A stretch of 64,000 bases of DNA from Sphingobacterium sp. CZ-UAM (GTDB lineage: Bacteria > Bacteroidota > Bacteroidia > Sphingobacteriales > Sphingobacteriaceae), in the NCBI RefSeq assembly GCF_002000245.1, contig NZ_MTCM01000005.1, positions 124,001-188,000 of the forward strand. The letters are read 5' to 3'. Positions within the stretch are counted from its first letter, which is position 1; every line of letters begins with the position of its first letter. The notes beneath the pieces were generated by a model, which saw only the letters and a program-made list of their open reading frames with translations, had not been told where the DNA came from and ran no database searches. Made by a program: the position numbers and the translations under genes. Shown in pieces: positions 41,671 to 51,204 of this stretch.

Positions 41671-42303
41671 TTAGGAAACAATAAACGTTTTAAATTCGTT
41701 CCAGAACAGCTTCTTTTTATTGACATCGGCAAACATTTCTTCAAAGCTGAAGGTGTTAAACACTGTAGCTATTCGCCCCTTCATATAAGAATTATGTTCG
41801 ATTGACGGAAGTTTCAGCGAAGCAGGTTCCACGCCCAATAAAATAATCTTTGTTGGTTGAAAAAACTGCATAATCCGCTTAAAATCATTTGGATTGTGCG
41901 CATTTGCTAAATTAACCACAGCAACAGTTTCCTTCCTCAATTTTAAAGCTCCAATTGTTTTTTCGAATGCATCAAGTGCGGCGGGAGAAAAATAAGGATA
42001 TTCTTCATAGCGCAAGATAAAGAGTATACCCTGATCTTTATTGCCCTGATAGATAAATTCTCCACCTAATACTTCCAGCTCATTATTACCTTGTTCATGA
42101 CCAATATAACCAGATGTTAAGGTTCCATCTGGAACAGATCGAGTAAGATGATCAGCAGAAGGGATTCCGACAGCAATATATTCTGTATCCTTTGCTTTAG
42201 ATACAGCTTCCTGAGTTGATTGAAAATCAAAACCATTGGTAAAAATGGTTTCATCCATCAAGGCTTGAAGTGCGACCGGATTATCTGTTGTTAAATTGTT
42301 CAT
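41671..42303 (-). CDS. Hypothetical protein
   Basis: 210 residues from ATG 42303. The frame could start 28 codons earlier (42387), but that extension is coded by an A/G-rich repeat-like tract and is rejected. The sequence is soluble-looking, with TTDNPVALQALMDETIF at the start, a KIILLGVEPASLKLPSIEH strand-loop-strand in the second half and no membrane segment. No family recognised. It lies downstream of the deoxyhypusine-synthase-like gene on the same strand (128-bp gap). Confidence 0.65.
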   Translation of the reverse strand: MNNLTTDNPVALQALMDETIFTNGFDFQSTQEAVSKAKDTEYIAVGIPSADHLTRSVPDGTLTSGYIGHEQGNNELEVLGGEFIYQGNKDQGILFILRYEEYPYFSPAALDAFEKTIGALKLRKETVAVVNLANAHNPNDFKRIMQFFQPTKIILLGVEPASLKLPSIEHNSYMKGRIATVFNTFSFEEMFADVNKKKLFWNEFKTFIVS

Positions 42304-42431
42304 CGTTTGAAAAGAAAAATAGTAGAAGGTAAAGATAAACAAGAAAAGAGTAAAAGAAAAAGGAGTAAAGAATAAAGAACCTGCCAAGGCAAAATTCTTG
42401 TTCCATACTCCTTTTTTATCAATCGAATAGA

Positions 42432-43412
42432 TTAATGTCCTAAGATATAAGAGAAAATCAAAGGTGCTACGATTGTAGCATCAGATTCTACGATAAATTT
42501 AGGTGTATCGATATCCAATTTACCCCAAGTGATTTTTTCATTTGGAACTGCTCCAGAGTAAGATCCATAAGAAGTCGTCGAATCAGAAATTTGACAGAAA
42601 TAAGCCCAGAAAGGTACTTCCTCCCATTCTAAATCCTGGTACATCATAGGAACCACACAGATCGGGAAATCACCGGAAATACCACCAGCAATCTGGAAGA
42701 AACCGACACCTTTACCAGCAGAATTGTTACGGTACCATTCTGTCAGGTAAATCATATATTCAATACCCGATTTCACGGTACTTGCCTTCAATTTACCTTT
42801 GATCACATTTGACGCGAAGATATTACCCGTAGTTGAATCTTCCCATCCTGGGCAAACGATAGGTAAGTTTTTCTCAGCAGCAGCTACGATCCATGAATCT
42901 TTTGGATCAATTTCATAGTATTGCTCCAACACACCGGAATTAACAACTTGATACAGGAATTCATGTGGTAAGTAACGCTCACCTTTCGCCTCTGCGGCAT
43001 GCCATACGTCTTCAAGATGTTTCTGTAAACGGCGGAAAGCCTCTTCTTCCGGAATACAAGTATCTGTTACACGGTTGTAGTGATTATCCAATAATTCTCT
43101 TTCCTGTTCTGCTGTCAAATCCCTATAATTCGGGATTCTCTTGTAATGTGAGTGCGCAACGAGGTTCATCACATCTTCTTCCAAATTAGCCCCAGTACAA
43201 GAAATAAAGTGCACTTTATCTTGACGGATCATTTCTGCCAAAGAAACACCCAATTCAGCAGTAGACATTGCACCTCCAAGGGAGATCAACATTTTTCCAC
43301 CATCCAAAAGATGCTCCTCGTAACCTTTTGCAGCATCTACTAATGCTGCCGCGTTAAAGTGACGGTAATTATGCTCAATAAATTGAGAAATAGGTCCTTT
43401 TTGAGTACTCAT
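42432..43412 (-). CDS. Deoxyhypusine synthase family protein (bacterial; function unproven)
   Basis: 326 residues clearly homologous to eukaryotic deoxyhypusine synthase, which uses spermidine and NAD+ to modify a lysine of eIF5A. Visible: GGKMLISLGGAMSTAELG, FISCTGANLEEDVMNL and the catalytic lysine in KITWGKLD (the WGK motif near the C-terminus). Bacteria lack eIF5A; some bacterial homologues make homospermidine, others are unassigned. The protein here may be such a homospermidine synthase or modify another target. It has its own promoter, and the unknown protein at 41671-42303 follows. Confidence 0.88.
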   Translation of the reverse strand: MSTQKGPISQFIEHNYRHFNAAALVDAAKGYEEHLLDGGKMLISLGGAMSTAELGVSLAEMIRQDKVHFISCTGANLEEDVMNLVAHSHYKRIPNYRDLTAEQERELLDNHYNRVTDTCIPEEEAFRRLQKHLEDVWHAAEAKGERYLPHEFLYQVVNSGVLEQYYEIDPKDSWIVAAAEKNLPIVCPGWEDSTTGNIFASNVIKGKLKASTVKSGIEYMIYLTEWYRNNSAGKGVGFFQIAGGISGDFPICVVPMMYQDLEWEEVPFWAYFCQISDSTTSYGSYSGAVPNEKITWGKLDIDTPKFIVESDATIVAPLIFSYILGH

Positions 43413-43447
43413 GATATTTTCTAACTTTTATAAAAAAACAAGTTCCG

Positions 43448-43455
43448 CAAAGGTA
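43448..43455 (-). promoter_or_regulatory. -7 promoter box of the deoxyhypusine-synthase-like gene
   Basis: Minus-strand TACCTTTG, exact consensus, 35 nt before ATG 43412. Confidence 0.55.
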
Positions 43456-43543
43456 CTGAATATTATCTATTTTAATTTCTATGTCCTGTCAAAACAGCTA
43501 TTAACGGCTTATTTTTTAACAAATGTAAAAAAACAGACAATTT

Positions 43544-43654
43544 CTACTTCTTGAGCAGTCTTGAAAAGAAGAAATATGCAGCCACTAAGAAAATGACAAT
43601 AACAATAAGGACGGCAATCTCTTGGCCACCTATCCCCCAGTTCATGCTATTCAT
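43544..43654 (-). CDS. 36-residue single-span membrane protein
   Basis: A minus-strand ORF (ATG 43654, TAG 43544-43546) encoding MNSMNWGIGGQEIAVLIVIV and then a run of IFLVAAYFFF and SRLLKK. One membrane span is flanked by an amphipathic start with W-G-I-G-G-Q-E and a basic C-terminal end. The start resembles the N-terminus of TatA/TatE-like proteins (a WGxGGQE patch before a hydrophobic helix), but the amphipathic helix of TatA is missing, so it is not TatA. The gene begins 16 bp after the dipeptide epimerase stop and is probably cotranscribed with it. Confidence 0.6.
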   Translation of the reverse strand: MNSMNWGIGGQEIAVLIVIVIFLVAAYFFFSRLLKK

Positions 43655-43670
43655 ACGCTGTGTATAAAAG

Positions 43671-44768
43671 TTAAATTACCCATTTCTCGCAGCGATCTAA
43701 AAATGCTTGGTCTATATCCGCACCGATACCCGGTTCATCCGAAATATGGATTTTGTAACCTTCATATTGGATCCCTCCGATAACCGGATCCTCTAGGTGA
43801 CCAACCATACAGGTATCTAAATCAAAAAATTTGACATTTGGTGCAGCATAGGCAAAATGCACTTTGGCGGCTAGGGCCAAGCGTGATTCGAGCATCCCCC
43901 CTATCATACAGTTGATACCATACTCCGCGGCGACCTGATTGATTTTCAAGGCTTCCTGAATTCCTCCTGACTTCGAAAATTTGATATTGATATAGTCGCA
44001 GGCATCCGCTTTGCAGAGCCGCTCGGCATCATGGTGAGAATAAACCGACTCATCCGCCATAATGGGAACAATCGTTTCGGTACGCAGCTGAGGTAATAAC
44101 TCATCGTTCCATGTGCGCATGGGCTGTTCGCAAAATTGAATTTTAAAGGGTTCCAGTCCCTGCAGAGCAACGACAGCCCCTTCATACGACCAACCTTGGT
44201 TGGCATCGATGCGAATAGGCATCTCAAACCCAACAGCTTTTCGTATTTCACGGATGCGGGCTACATCTGTTTTAGGATCTTTGCCCAATTTCACCTTCAA
44301 TACCACGGCTCCCCCGTCCTGTAGACCTTTAGCTTTCAATGCCATCTCCTCAGGAGAGGCTATCCCCAGCGTCATATCGGTCGTTATCTCTCTTTTTGTT
44401 CCATTTAAAAACTGATAGAGTGGAATACCGGCATGTTTAGCCGCCAAATCATGTAATGCGATATCAAAAGCAGATTTGATGGTTCTATTACCGGCAATGT
44501 ACAAATCTAGTTCGGCCAAACGTTCGGCAATAATCAATGGATCTTTTCCTTTCCAGATTTTAGCAAAATCACGTGCCAAAACTAGACAGGTATCCTGTGT
44601 TTCGCCCACGATCATGGGGAATGCAGAACATTCACCTACCCCGTAAATCCCCGTATCAGTGTGTATGCGGATAAACGTGTTTTGCGCATAATCCATGGTT
44701 CCGGTCGCGATAACAAATGGTTCCATCGGAATACTTAATCTGTAGATCTCTATTTCAGTTATTTTCAT
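43671..44768 (-). CDS. Dipeptide epimerase (L-Ala-D/L-Glu epimerase type, enolase superfamily)
   Basis: 365 residues of the muconate-lactonizing-enzyme subgroup. Catalytic lysine pair in LKVKLG (Lys158/160), metal ligands Asp188 (IDANQGW), Glu214 (CEQP) and Asp239 (ADES), opposite lysine(s) in NIKFSKSGG (Lys263/266). The DLD pair at 316-318 in FFDLDTCM is the dipeptide-binding DxD signature of epimerases, which separates it from muconate cyclases. It probably recycles murein dipeptides. The upstream region (44769-45073) is extremely AT-rich and contains the gltB promoter region on the other strand. Confidence 0.92.
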   Translation of the reverse strand: MKITEIEIYRLSIPMEPFVIATGTMDYAQNTFIRIHTDTGIYGVGECSAFPMIVGETQDTCLVLARDFAKIWKGKDPLIIAERLAELDLYIAGNRTIKSAFDIALHDLAAKHAGIPLYQFLNGTKREITTDMTLGIASPEEMALKAKGLQDGGAVVLKVKLGKDPKTDVARIREIRKAVGFEMPIRIDANQGWSYEGAVVALQGLEPFKIQFCEQPMRTWNDELLPQLRTETIVPIMADESVYSHHDAERLCKADACDYINIKFSKSGGIQEALKINQVAAEYGINCMIGGMLESRLALAAKVHFAYAAPNVKFFDLDTCMVGHLEDPVIGGIQYEGYKIHISDEPGIGADIDQAFLDRCEKWVI

Positions 44769-45073
44769 ATTTTCTGTCTATAAAATAAGGCCTATCATTA
44801 CGGCACAAACAATGTGCAATACTTTGCCTAATTTATACATATTCTTGCAATCACATGCTATTTTTTCCATTTCCAGTAAAAATTATCGCCAAATGATGCA
44901 TTATTAGGGATTGAAAAATTCAATTAACCCCAAAAAACATTAAATACAATATCCATAATAAAAACAATAAAATGAAACAATAAAATCAAAACAAACACAT
45001 TTTTATTAGAATATTTATAATATTATCCATTTTTATTCCTATATTAGCAATGTATAATATTTGAAAAGGAAAG
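44769..45073. other. AT-rich divergent intergenic region (dipeptide epimerase / gltB)
   Basis: Of 305 bp, almost all is A/T in long runs. A TATAATATTTG just before gltB resembles a -7 box with one extra base. There is no open gene, no perfect terminator and no strong dyad other than short AT palindromes. It presumably holds the promoters of both genes; nitrogen control is plausible but unseen. Confidence 0.5.
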
Positions 45074-48000
45074 ATGATTCAACAAAGACCGAAAACGGAG
45101 GGCCTTTACGACCCTAATTTTGAGCATGACGCCTGTGGAGTAGGCTTTGTCGCCCATATTAAAGGGAATAAATCACACGCACAAGTGAAAGACGCGCTGA
45201 CCATGTTGGAGAACATGGAGCATCGTGGCGCCTGTGGTTGTGACCCCGAAAGTGGTGACGGAGCCGGTATCATGATTCAGCTGCCACACGAATTTTTATG
45301 GGAAGAATGTATCAGCTTAGGGATACAGCTAGAGGAACCGGGTTATTATGGGACAGGAATGGTTTTTCTGCCTAAAGAAGAAACCATGAACAAAATATGT
45401 AGGGACTTGATTGAGGAAGCGACAGCAGAAAGGGGCATGAAATTCCTTGGCTATCGTCCAGTACCAGTCAATCGTGAAGGTATTGGACCAACAGCCCTCA
45501 GTGCCGAACCTGAAATCGTTCAGTTTTTTGTTAGCAGACCGGACGGAGTTTCAAACACTGAAGAATTTGAACGCAAACTTTTTGTTCTACGTCGCCTGAT
45601 CATCCAAAAAGTTAAACAACAACAAGAATACCCTCTCCCACTTTACTTTGCATCGCTTTCTTGCAAAACTATCATTTACAAAGGTCAATTAACAACATAC
45701 CAAGTCGGCACTTATTATCTTGATTTGCGTGATCCTCGTGTGGTATCCGCCTTTGGATTGGTACACTCTCGCTTCTCGACCAACACTTTTCCTTCTTGGT
45801 CGTTAGCGCAACCATTCCGTATGCTGGCACACAACGGTGAGATCAACACCTTGACGGGTAACCTCAATTGGTTTTATGCAGGCATGCGCGCCCTTTCGTC
45901 TCCATATTTCACTGAGGAAGAAATGGAAATCCTGCTTCCTGTTGTTGATCGGGGTCAATCAGACTCCGCCTGTCTAGACAATGTTGCCGAGCTCCTTTTA
46001 CATAGTGGTCGTAGCCTGACGCACGTTATGCTGATGTTGGTGCCGGAAGCTTGGGATGATAATGCACAAATGGATCCGCTGAAACGCGCATTCTATGAAT
46101 ATCATGCTACGCTGATGGAACCCTGGGATGGTCCTGCAGCCTTATGTTTTACAGATGGTAAACATATCGGAGCAACACTGGACCGTAACGGTTTACGTCC
46201 ATTACGTTATGCCGTAACCTCTGATGATCGTGTCGTAGTTGCTTCCGAAGCTGGCGCACTGCCGATCGAGGAATCAACCATTATTAAAAAAGGCCGCCAA
46301 CAGGCAGGCAAGATATTTCTTGTCGATATGGAACAAGGCCGTATCCTGACCGACGAGGAGGTAAAAGACCAATTGATCAATCAGCAACCCTATAGTGAGT
46401 GGCTGGACAATTATAAAATCAAGTTGGAAGAACTGGAAGAACCCCGTGTCACCTATACCTATCTTTCCAAAGAATCCGTTTTCAAATATCAAAAAACATT
46501 TGGTTTCTCAAGAGAAGACCTTGAAACAATTCTGACACCGATGGCATTGACCGGATATGAACCAACTGGTTCAATGGGCTCCGATGTTCCTTTGGCTATT
46601 CTCTCCGATCAACCACAGCATATCTCAAGTTACTTTAAACAATTCTTTGCACAGGTAACCAATCCACCGATCGATCCAATCCGTGAACGCCTGGTGATGA
46701 GTCTGGCCACTTTTATCGGTAATGCCGGAAATATCCTAATCGAGGACAAAAAATTCTGTCACTGTGTGACTTTGCCTCATCCGATTCTTACTTCCAAAGA
46801 ACTCGAAAAATTGCGTTCTATTGATACCGGATTATTCCAGGCAAAAACCATCCAATCTTATTTCCGTTCCGACGGGAAACCTGGCTCACTGGAAGCAGGT
46901 CTAGAGCGTCTATGCAGATATGCCGATGATGCTGTACGTGATGGTTTCCAGGTATTGATCCTTTCTGACCGTGCTATCGATTCCAAACACGCTGCCATCC
47001 CTTCGCTACTTGCGGTGTCAGCGGTCCATCACCACCTGATCAAAACCGGCAACCGTGGCGCTGTAGGTTTAGTCGTCGAAGCTGGTGATGCCTGGGAAGT
47101 ACACCACTTTGCCTGCCTATTGGCTTTTGGCGCTACTGCGATCAACCCATATATGGCACTGGCAAGTATTCGGACCATGAAGGAACAAAACACCTTGGAT
47201 ACTGAACTAACCTGGCCTGAGCTTTCTAAAAACTACGTGAAAGCGGTCAACAATGGTTTGTTGAAAATATTCTCCAAAATGGGGATTTCAACCTTGCAGT
47301 CCTATCATGGTGCACAGATCTTTGAGGTACTTGGTATTGATAAATCTGTTGTTGACAAATTCTTCTGCGGCGCAGTATCCCGTATCGGTGGTATGACATT
47401 GGATGATTTGGCAAAAGAGGCTCTATCTAAACACTGGCGTGGATTTGAAAAAAGCCGTACACCACAGAACCTATTGCCTGAGGGTGGTATCTATCAATGG
47501 AAACGCCGTGGCGAAGGTCACTTGTGGAATCCTGATACCATTCACTTATTACAGCAAGCATGCCGTACCGGAGATTATGCTACATATAAAAAGTATGCGA
47601 GCAAGATAAACGAACAGAAAGAGCATATGTTTACCCTTCGCGGGCTGTTGGATTTTGCTAAGCACCGCAATTCCATCCCATTGGAGCAAGTTGAGCCTGC
47701 AAGTGAAATCTTAAAACGTTTTGCAACTGGCGCGATGTCCTTTGGCTCTATCTCTCACGAAGCACATAGTACCCTTGCGATTGCGATGAACCGCATCGGT
47801 GCAAAATCGAATACCGGTGAAGGGGGGGAAGATGAATTACGCTATCAACCGTTGCCCAATGGTGATTCCATGCGTTCGGCTATCAAACAAGTCGCTTCCG
47901 CACGTTTTGGTGTAACTTCCAATTACTTAACACAAGCAGACGAGTTACAGATCAAAATGGCACAAGGAGCTAAACCGGGAGAAGGTGGTCAATTACCAGG

Positions 48001-49588
48001 TCCTAAAGTAGATGCCTGGATTGCAAAAACCAGACACTCTACTCCAGGTGTAGGTCTGATTTCACCACCACCGCATCATGACATTTATTCCATCGAAGAT
48101 TTGGCACAGTTGATCTTTGACTTAAAGAATGCAAACCGTCAAGCAAGGATCAACGTGAAGCTCGTATCTAAGGCTGGTGTTGGAACGATTGCCGCTGGTG
48201 TTGCCAAAGCACATGCCGACGTCATCCTGATCGCTGGTTTCGACGGCGGAACCGGAGCTTCGCCAATTAGTTCGATCAAACATGCCGGACTACCTTGGGA
48301 ACTAGGGCTTGCAGAAGCACATCAGACCCTTGTAAAAAACAAACTGCGTAGCCGTGTTGTCCTACAAGCTGATGGACAGGTAAAAACAGGTCGGGACATT
48401 GTCATCGCTACACTATTAGGTGCTGAAGAATGGGGCGTATCCACAGCGGCATTGGTTGCAGGAGGCTGTATTATGATGCGCAAATGTCATCTGAATACTT
48501 GTCCTGTTGGGGTAGCTACACAAGATCCTGAACTGCGTAAGCTATTCTCCGGAAAACCCGAAGATATCGTCAACCTATTCACCTTCCTTGCCGAAGAAGT
48601 ACGTGAAACGATGGCATACCTGGGTTTCCGCACCATCAACGAAATGGTCGGCCGAGCACAATTCCTCAAAAAACGTGAAAATATCGACCATTGGAAAGCT
48701 AAGAAGATCGACTTTACCGATATCCTTCATGTGGAACGCAATGAGCCGGGGCAATCATTGTATAATACCGAAGAACAAGATCACGGCATGGCCATGATTT
48801 TGGACTGGGGATTATTGAAACAATCGAAATTAGCTTTGGAAAGCAAAACTCCGGTATTTGGAACTTTCAAAGTAAAAAATACCGACCGTACTATCGGAAC
48901 AATGCTATCCAATGAGATCTCCAAATTATATGGATCTGAAGGATTACCTGATAACACCATCAACTTCAAATTTGAGGGTTCCGCAGGTCAGAGCTTTGGC
49001 GCATTTTCAACAAAAGGACTTTCCTTTGAATTACAGGGAGAAGCCAATGACTATGTCGGTAAAGGCCTATCAGGCGCACAACTGGCAATCTATCCAGTAA
49101 CAGAAAGTGCTCTTGTACCTGAAGATAACATCATCATTGGTAATGTGGCCTTATTCGGAGCTACATCAGGACACCTATTCGTCAATGGACAGGCAGGTGA
49201 GCGTTTTGCCGTTCGTAATTCAGGTGCTACTGCTGTCGTGGAAGGTGTAGGTGATCACGGTTGTGAATATATGACTGGTGGCCGTGCGCTGATTCTTGGT
49301 GCAACAGGGCGCAACTTTGCAGCCGGGATGAGCGGTGGTATCGCTTGGATCTACGATATCAACGCTGATTTCCGCGAAAACTGTAACCTGGAGATGGTCG
49401 ACTTGGATCCATTGGAAAGTGAAGATGAAACAGCGATTATAGCTTTATTGAAACGCCATGTGCTATTGACCAACAGCCGTAGAGCAGATTTCATCTTACA
49501 GAATTGGGCCCGGGAAAAAAATAAATTCATAAAGGTATTCCCTAGAGAATACAAAAATGTTATTCGTCAAAAATTAGTTGAAGCATAA
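45074..49588 (+). CDS. gltB: Glutamate synthase (NADPH), large subunit
   Basis: 1504 residues. Transfers the amide of glutamine to 2-oxoglutarate. The precursor has a short propeptide; the amidotransferase nucleophile is Cys21 in HDACGVGF (20 residues are removed before it). FMN/3Fe-4S centre: cysteines in CIMMRKCHLNTCPVGV (C-x5-C-x4-C). The FMN barrel contains SGEGGED-like NTGEGGEDEL, and the C-terminal beta-helix begins at GTFKVKNTDRTIG. It is followed by gltD after 17 bp. Provides most of the cell's glutamate when ammonium is limiting. Confidence 0.98.
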   Translation: MIQQRPKTEGLYDPNFEHDACGVGFVAHIKGNKSHAQVKDALTMLENMEHRGACGCDPESGDGAGIMIQLPHEFLWEECISLGIQLEEPGYYGTGMVFLPKEETMNKICRDLIEEATAERGMKFLGYRPVPVNREGIGPTALSAEPEIVQFFVSRPDGVSNTEEFERKLFVLRRLIIQKVKQQQEYPLPLYFASLSCKTIIYKGQLTTYQVGTYYLDLRDPRVVSAFGLVHSRFSTNTFPSWSLAQPFRMLAHNGEINTLTGNLNWFYAGMRALSSPYFTEEEMEILLPVVDRGQSDSACLDNVAELLLHSGRSLTHVMLMLVPEAWDDNAQMDPLKRAFYEYHATLMEPWDGPAALCFTDGKHIGATLDRNGLRPLRYAVTSDDRVVVASEAGALPIEESTIIKKGRQQAGKIFLVDMEQGRILTDEEVKDQLINQQPYSEWLDNYKIKLEELEEPRVTYTYLSKESVFKYQKTFGFSREDLETILTPMALTGYEPTGSMGSDVPLAILSDQPQHISSYFKQFFAQVTNPPIDPIRERLVMSLATFIGNAGNILIEDKKFCHCVTLPHPILTSKELEKLRSIDTGLFQAKTIQSYFRSDGKPGSLEAGLERLCRYADDAVRDGFQVLILSDRAIDSKHAAIPSLLAVSAVHHHLIKTGNRGAVGLVVEAGDAWEVHHFACLLAFGATAINPYMALASIRTMKEQNTLDTELTWPELSKNYVKAVNNGLLKIFSKMGISTLQSYHGAQIFEVLGIDKSVVDKFFCGAVSRIGGMTLDDLAKEALSKHWRGFEKSRTPQNLLPEGGIYQWKRRGEGHLWNPDTIHLLQQACRTGDYATYKKYASKINEQKEHMFTLRGLLDFAKHRNSIPLEQVEPASEILKRFATGAMSFGSISHEAHSTLAIAMNRIGAKSNTGEGGEDELRYQPLPNGDSMRSAIKQVASARFGVTSNYLTQADELQIKMAQGAKPGEGGQLPGPKVDAWIAKTRHSTPGVGLISPPPHHDIYSIEDLAQLIFDLKNANRQARINVKLVSKAGVGTIAAGVAKAHADVILIAGFDGGTGASPISSIKHAGLPWELGLAEAHQTLVKNKLRSRVVLQADGQVKTGRDIVIATLLGAEEWGVSTAALVAGGCIMMRKCHLNTCPVGVATQDPELRKLFSGKPEDIVNLFTFLAEEVRETMAYLGFRTINEMVGRAQFLKKRENIDHWKAKKIDFTDILHVERNEPGQSLYNTEEQDHGMAMILDWGLLKQSKLALESKTPVFGTFKVKNTDRTIGTMLSNEISKLYGSEGLPDNTINFKFEGSAGQSFGAFSTKGLSFELQGEANDYVGKGLSGAQLAIYPVTESALVPEDNIIIGNVALFGATSGHLFVNGQAGERFAVRNSGATAVVEGVGDHGCEYMTGGRALILGATGRNFAAGMSGGIAWIYDINADFRENCNLEMVDLDPLESEDETAIIALLKRHVLLTNSRRADFILQNWAREKNKFIKVFPREYKNVIRQKLVEA

Positions 49589-49605
49589 AATAGGAAGCAC
49601 AGATC

Positions 49606-51066
49606 ATGGGAAAAATTACAGGTTTTAAAGAATTTGAGCGCGTGCTTCCAACAAAAGAAGCTGTTGAAGGCCGTGTACAGCACTTCAAAGAATTTAATAA
49701 AGGATATTCTGAGAATGAGCTAAATAAGCAAGCTGCACGTTGTATGGATTGCGGTATTCCGTTTTGTCATTCAGGCTGTCCACTGGGCAATGTTATTCCT
49801 GAATTCAACGATGCGGTATATGACGGAAAATGGGAAGAGGCCTACCAAATCCTGACCTCCACCAATAACTTTCCAGAATTTACAGGTAGAATATGTCCGG
49901 CACCCTGCGAATCTGCTTGCGTGCTTGGAATCCATAGCACACCGATCACAATCGAAGAAATTGAAAAGCATATCATTGAGATTGCATTCAAAAAGGGCTA
50001 TGTTAAAGCTCATAAAAGCTATTTAAAAACAGGCAAGCGTATTGCTGTTGTCGGTTCTGGCCCAGCCGGACTTGCCGCTGCAGCACAATTGAATAAAGCC
50101 GGCCACGATGTCACAGTTTTCGAACGTGACGATCAGGTCGGGGGCTTGCTCCGTTATGGTATTCCAGATTTCAAACTGGAGAAATCCGTTATTGACCGCC
50201 GGATTAATTTAATGAAAGAATCAGGAATTGAGTTCAGAGTGGATACCGAGGTAGGTAAAGACATTAGTTTTTACGAACTCAAGGCTTATGATGCTGTCGT
50301 TTTGGCGACGGGTTCAACAGTACCCTGGCATATGCAGTTACCGGGACACGAAGCCAAAGGGATACACTTCGCTATGGACTTTTTGAAACAGCAAAACAAA
50401 GAAGTAAGTGGCATTAGTATTGACCAGGAACGTATTTTAGCGACAGATAAACATGTTGTGGTTATTGGTGACGGCGATACAGGTTCAGACTGTATAGGAA
50501 CCTCCAACCGTCATCGAGCCAAGAGTATTACCCAAATCGCCCGTAAACCAATTCCATCAAAAGAGCGTTTAAAAAACAATCCCTGGCCAATGGACAAAGT
50601 GACCTTTGGGACCTCCTCTTCGCAAGAAGAAGGCTGTGAACGCCTTTGGGCAACGGAAACACAAGAGTTCATCCACGACGAAAATGGCCACGTTAAAGCC
50701 GTAAAAGTCAAAGAGGTTCAATATGAAGTTGACGAATTTGGGCGCCGTACAAGATTGGGCGAATCCGAAGTTCGTGAAATCCCCGCAGATCTCGTTTTAT
50801 TGGCTATTGGCTACAAACATACAGAGCAAAGGTTATTGGAACAGCTCGGTGTTCGCGTGGACGAAAAAGGAAATATTCTGGCTAATGATAAAGATTACCA
50901 AACCTCCGTCGAAAATATCTTCACGGCAGGCGATTGCCGTAAGGGACAATCGTTGGTTGTCTGGGCAATTTCCGAAGGCCGGGAGTGTGCAAGAAAAGTA
51001 GACGAATACCTTATGGGATATTCCGAGCTCGAAAGCAAGGATTTCCTCGCTGCACAAAATGCCTAA
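49606..51066 (+). CDS. gltD: Glutamate synthase (NADPH), small subunit
   Basis: 486 residues. Two N-terminal cysteine clusters hold 4Fe-4S centres (CMDCGIPFCHSGCPLG and CPAPCESACVLG). FAD-binding VVGSGPAGLAAAAQL and NADPH-binding VIGDGDTGSD follow. Takes electrons from NADPH and passes them through Fe-S centres to GltB. ATG 49606 is the first codon of the conserved GKITGFKEFER start. Same operon as gltB, with a terminator 85 bp after its stop. Confidence 0.97.
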   Translation: MGKITGFKEFERVLPTKEAVEGRVQHFKEFNKGYSENELNKQAARCMDCGIPFCHSGCPLGNVIPEFNDAVYDGKWEEAYQILTSTNNFPEFTGRICPAPCESACVLGIHSTPITIEEIEKHIIEIAFKKGYVKAHKSYLKTGKRIAVVGSGPAGLAAAAQLNKAGHDVTVFERDDQVGGLLRYGIPDFKLEKSVIDRRINLMKESGIEFRVDTEVGKDISFYELKAYDAVVLATGSTVPWHMQLPGHEAKGIHFAMDFLKQQNKEVSGISIDQERILATDKHVVVIGDGDTGSDCIGTSNRHRAKSITQIARKPIPSKERLKNNPWPMDKVTFGTSSSQEEGCERLWATETQEFIHDENGHVKAVKVKEVQYEVDEFGRRTRLGESEVREIPADLVLLAIGYKHTEQRLLEQLGVRVDEKGNILANDKDYQTSVENIFTAGDCRKGQSLVVWAISEGRECARKVDEYLMGYSELESKDFLAAQNA

Positions 51067-51151
51067 AGCCTGGCGATCCATATACCCTTCAGCATAAAGA
51101 GAAAGTCGGCCAATAGGCTTACCCTCGATGCTTTAGAATATTTAATCAAAT

Positions 51152-51195
51152 ACAAAAAACGCCTGCTGAAGTGAATATCAACAGGCGTTTTTGTT
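51152..51195 (+). terminator. Terminator of gltBD
   Basis: AAAAACGCCTG and CAGGCGTTTTT arms at 51152-51165 and 51182-51195, enclosing a 16-nt loop, with a T-run. It is A-rich to the left too, so it may also end the converging phytase-like gene. Confidence 0.8.
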
Positions 51196-51204
51196 ATACA
51201 ACAT

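Noticed and set aside
41542..41805. 87-codon plus-strand open frame after rdgB
   Set aside because: Runs antisense into the unknown gene 41671-42303; the sequence is Ser/Phe/Tyr-rich and unlike a protein.
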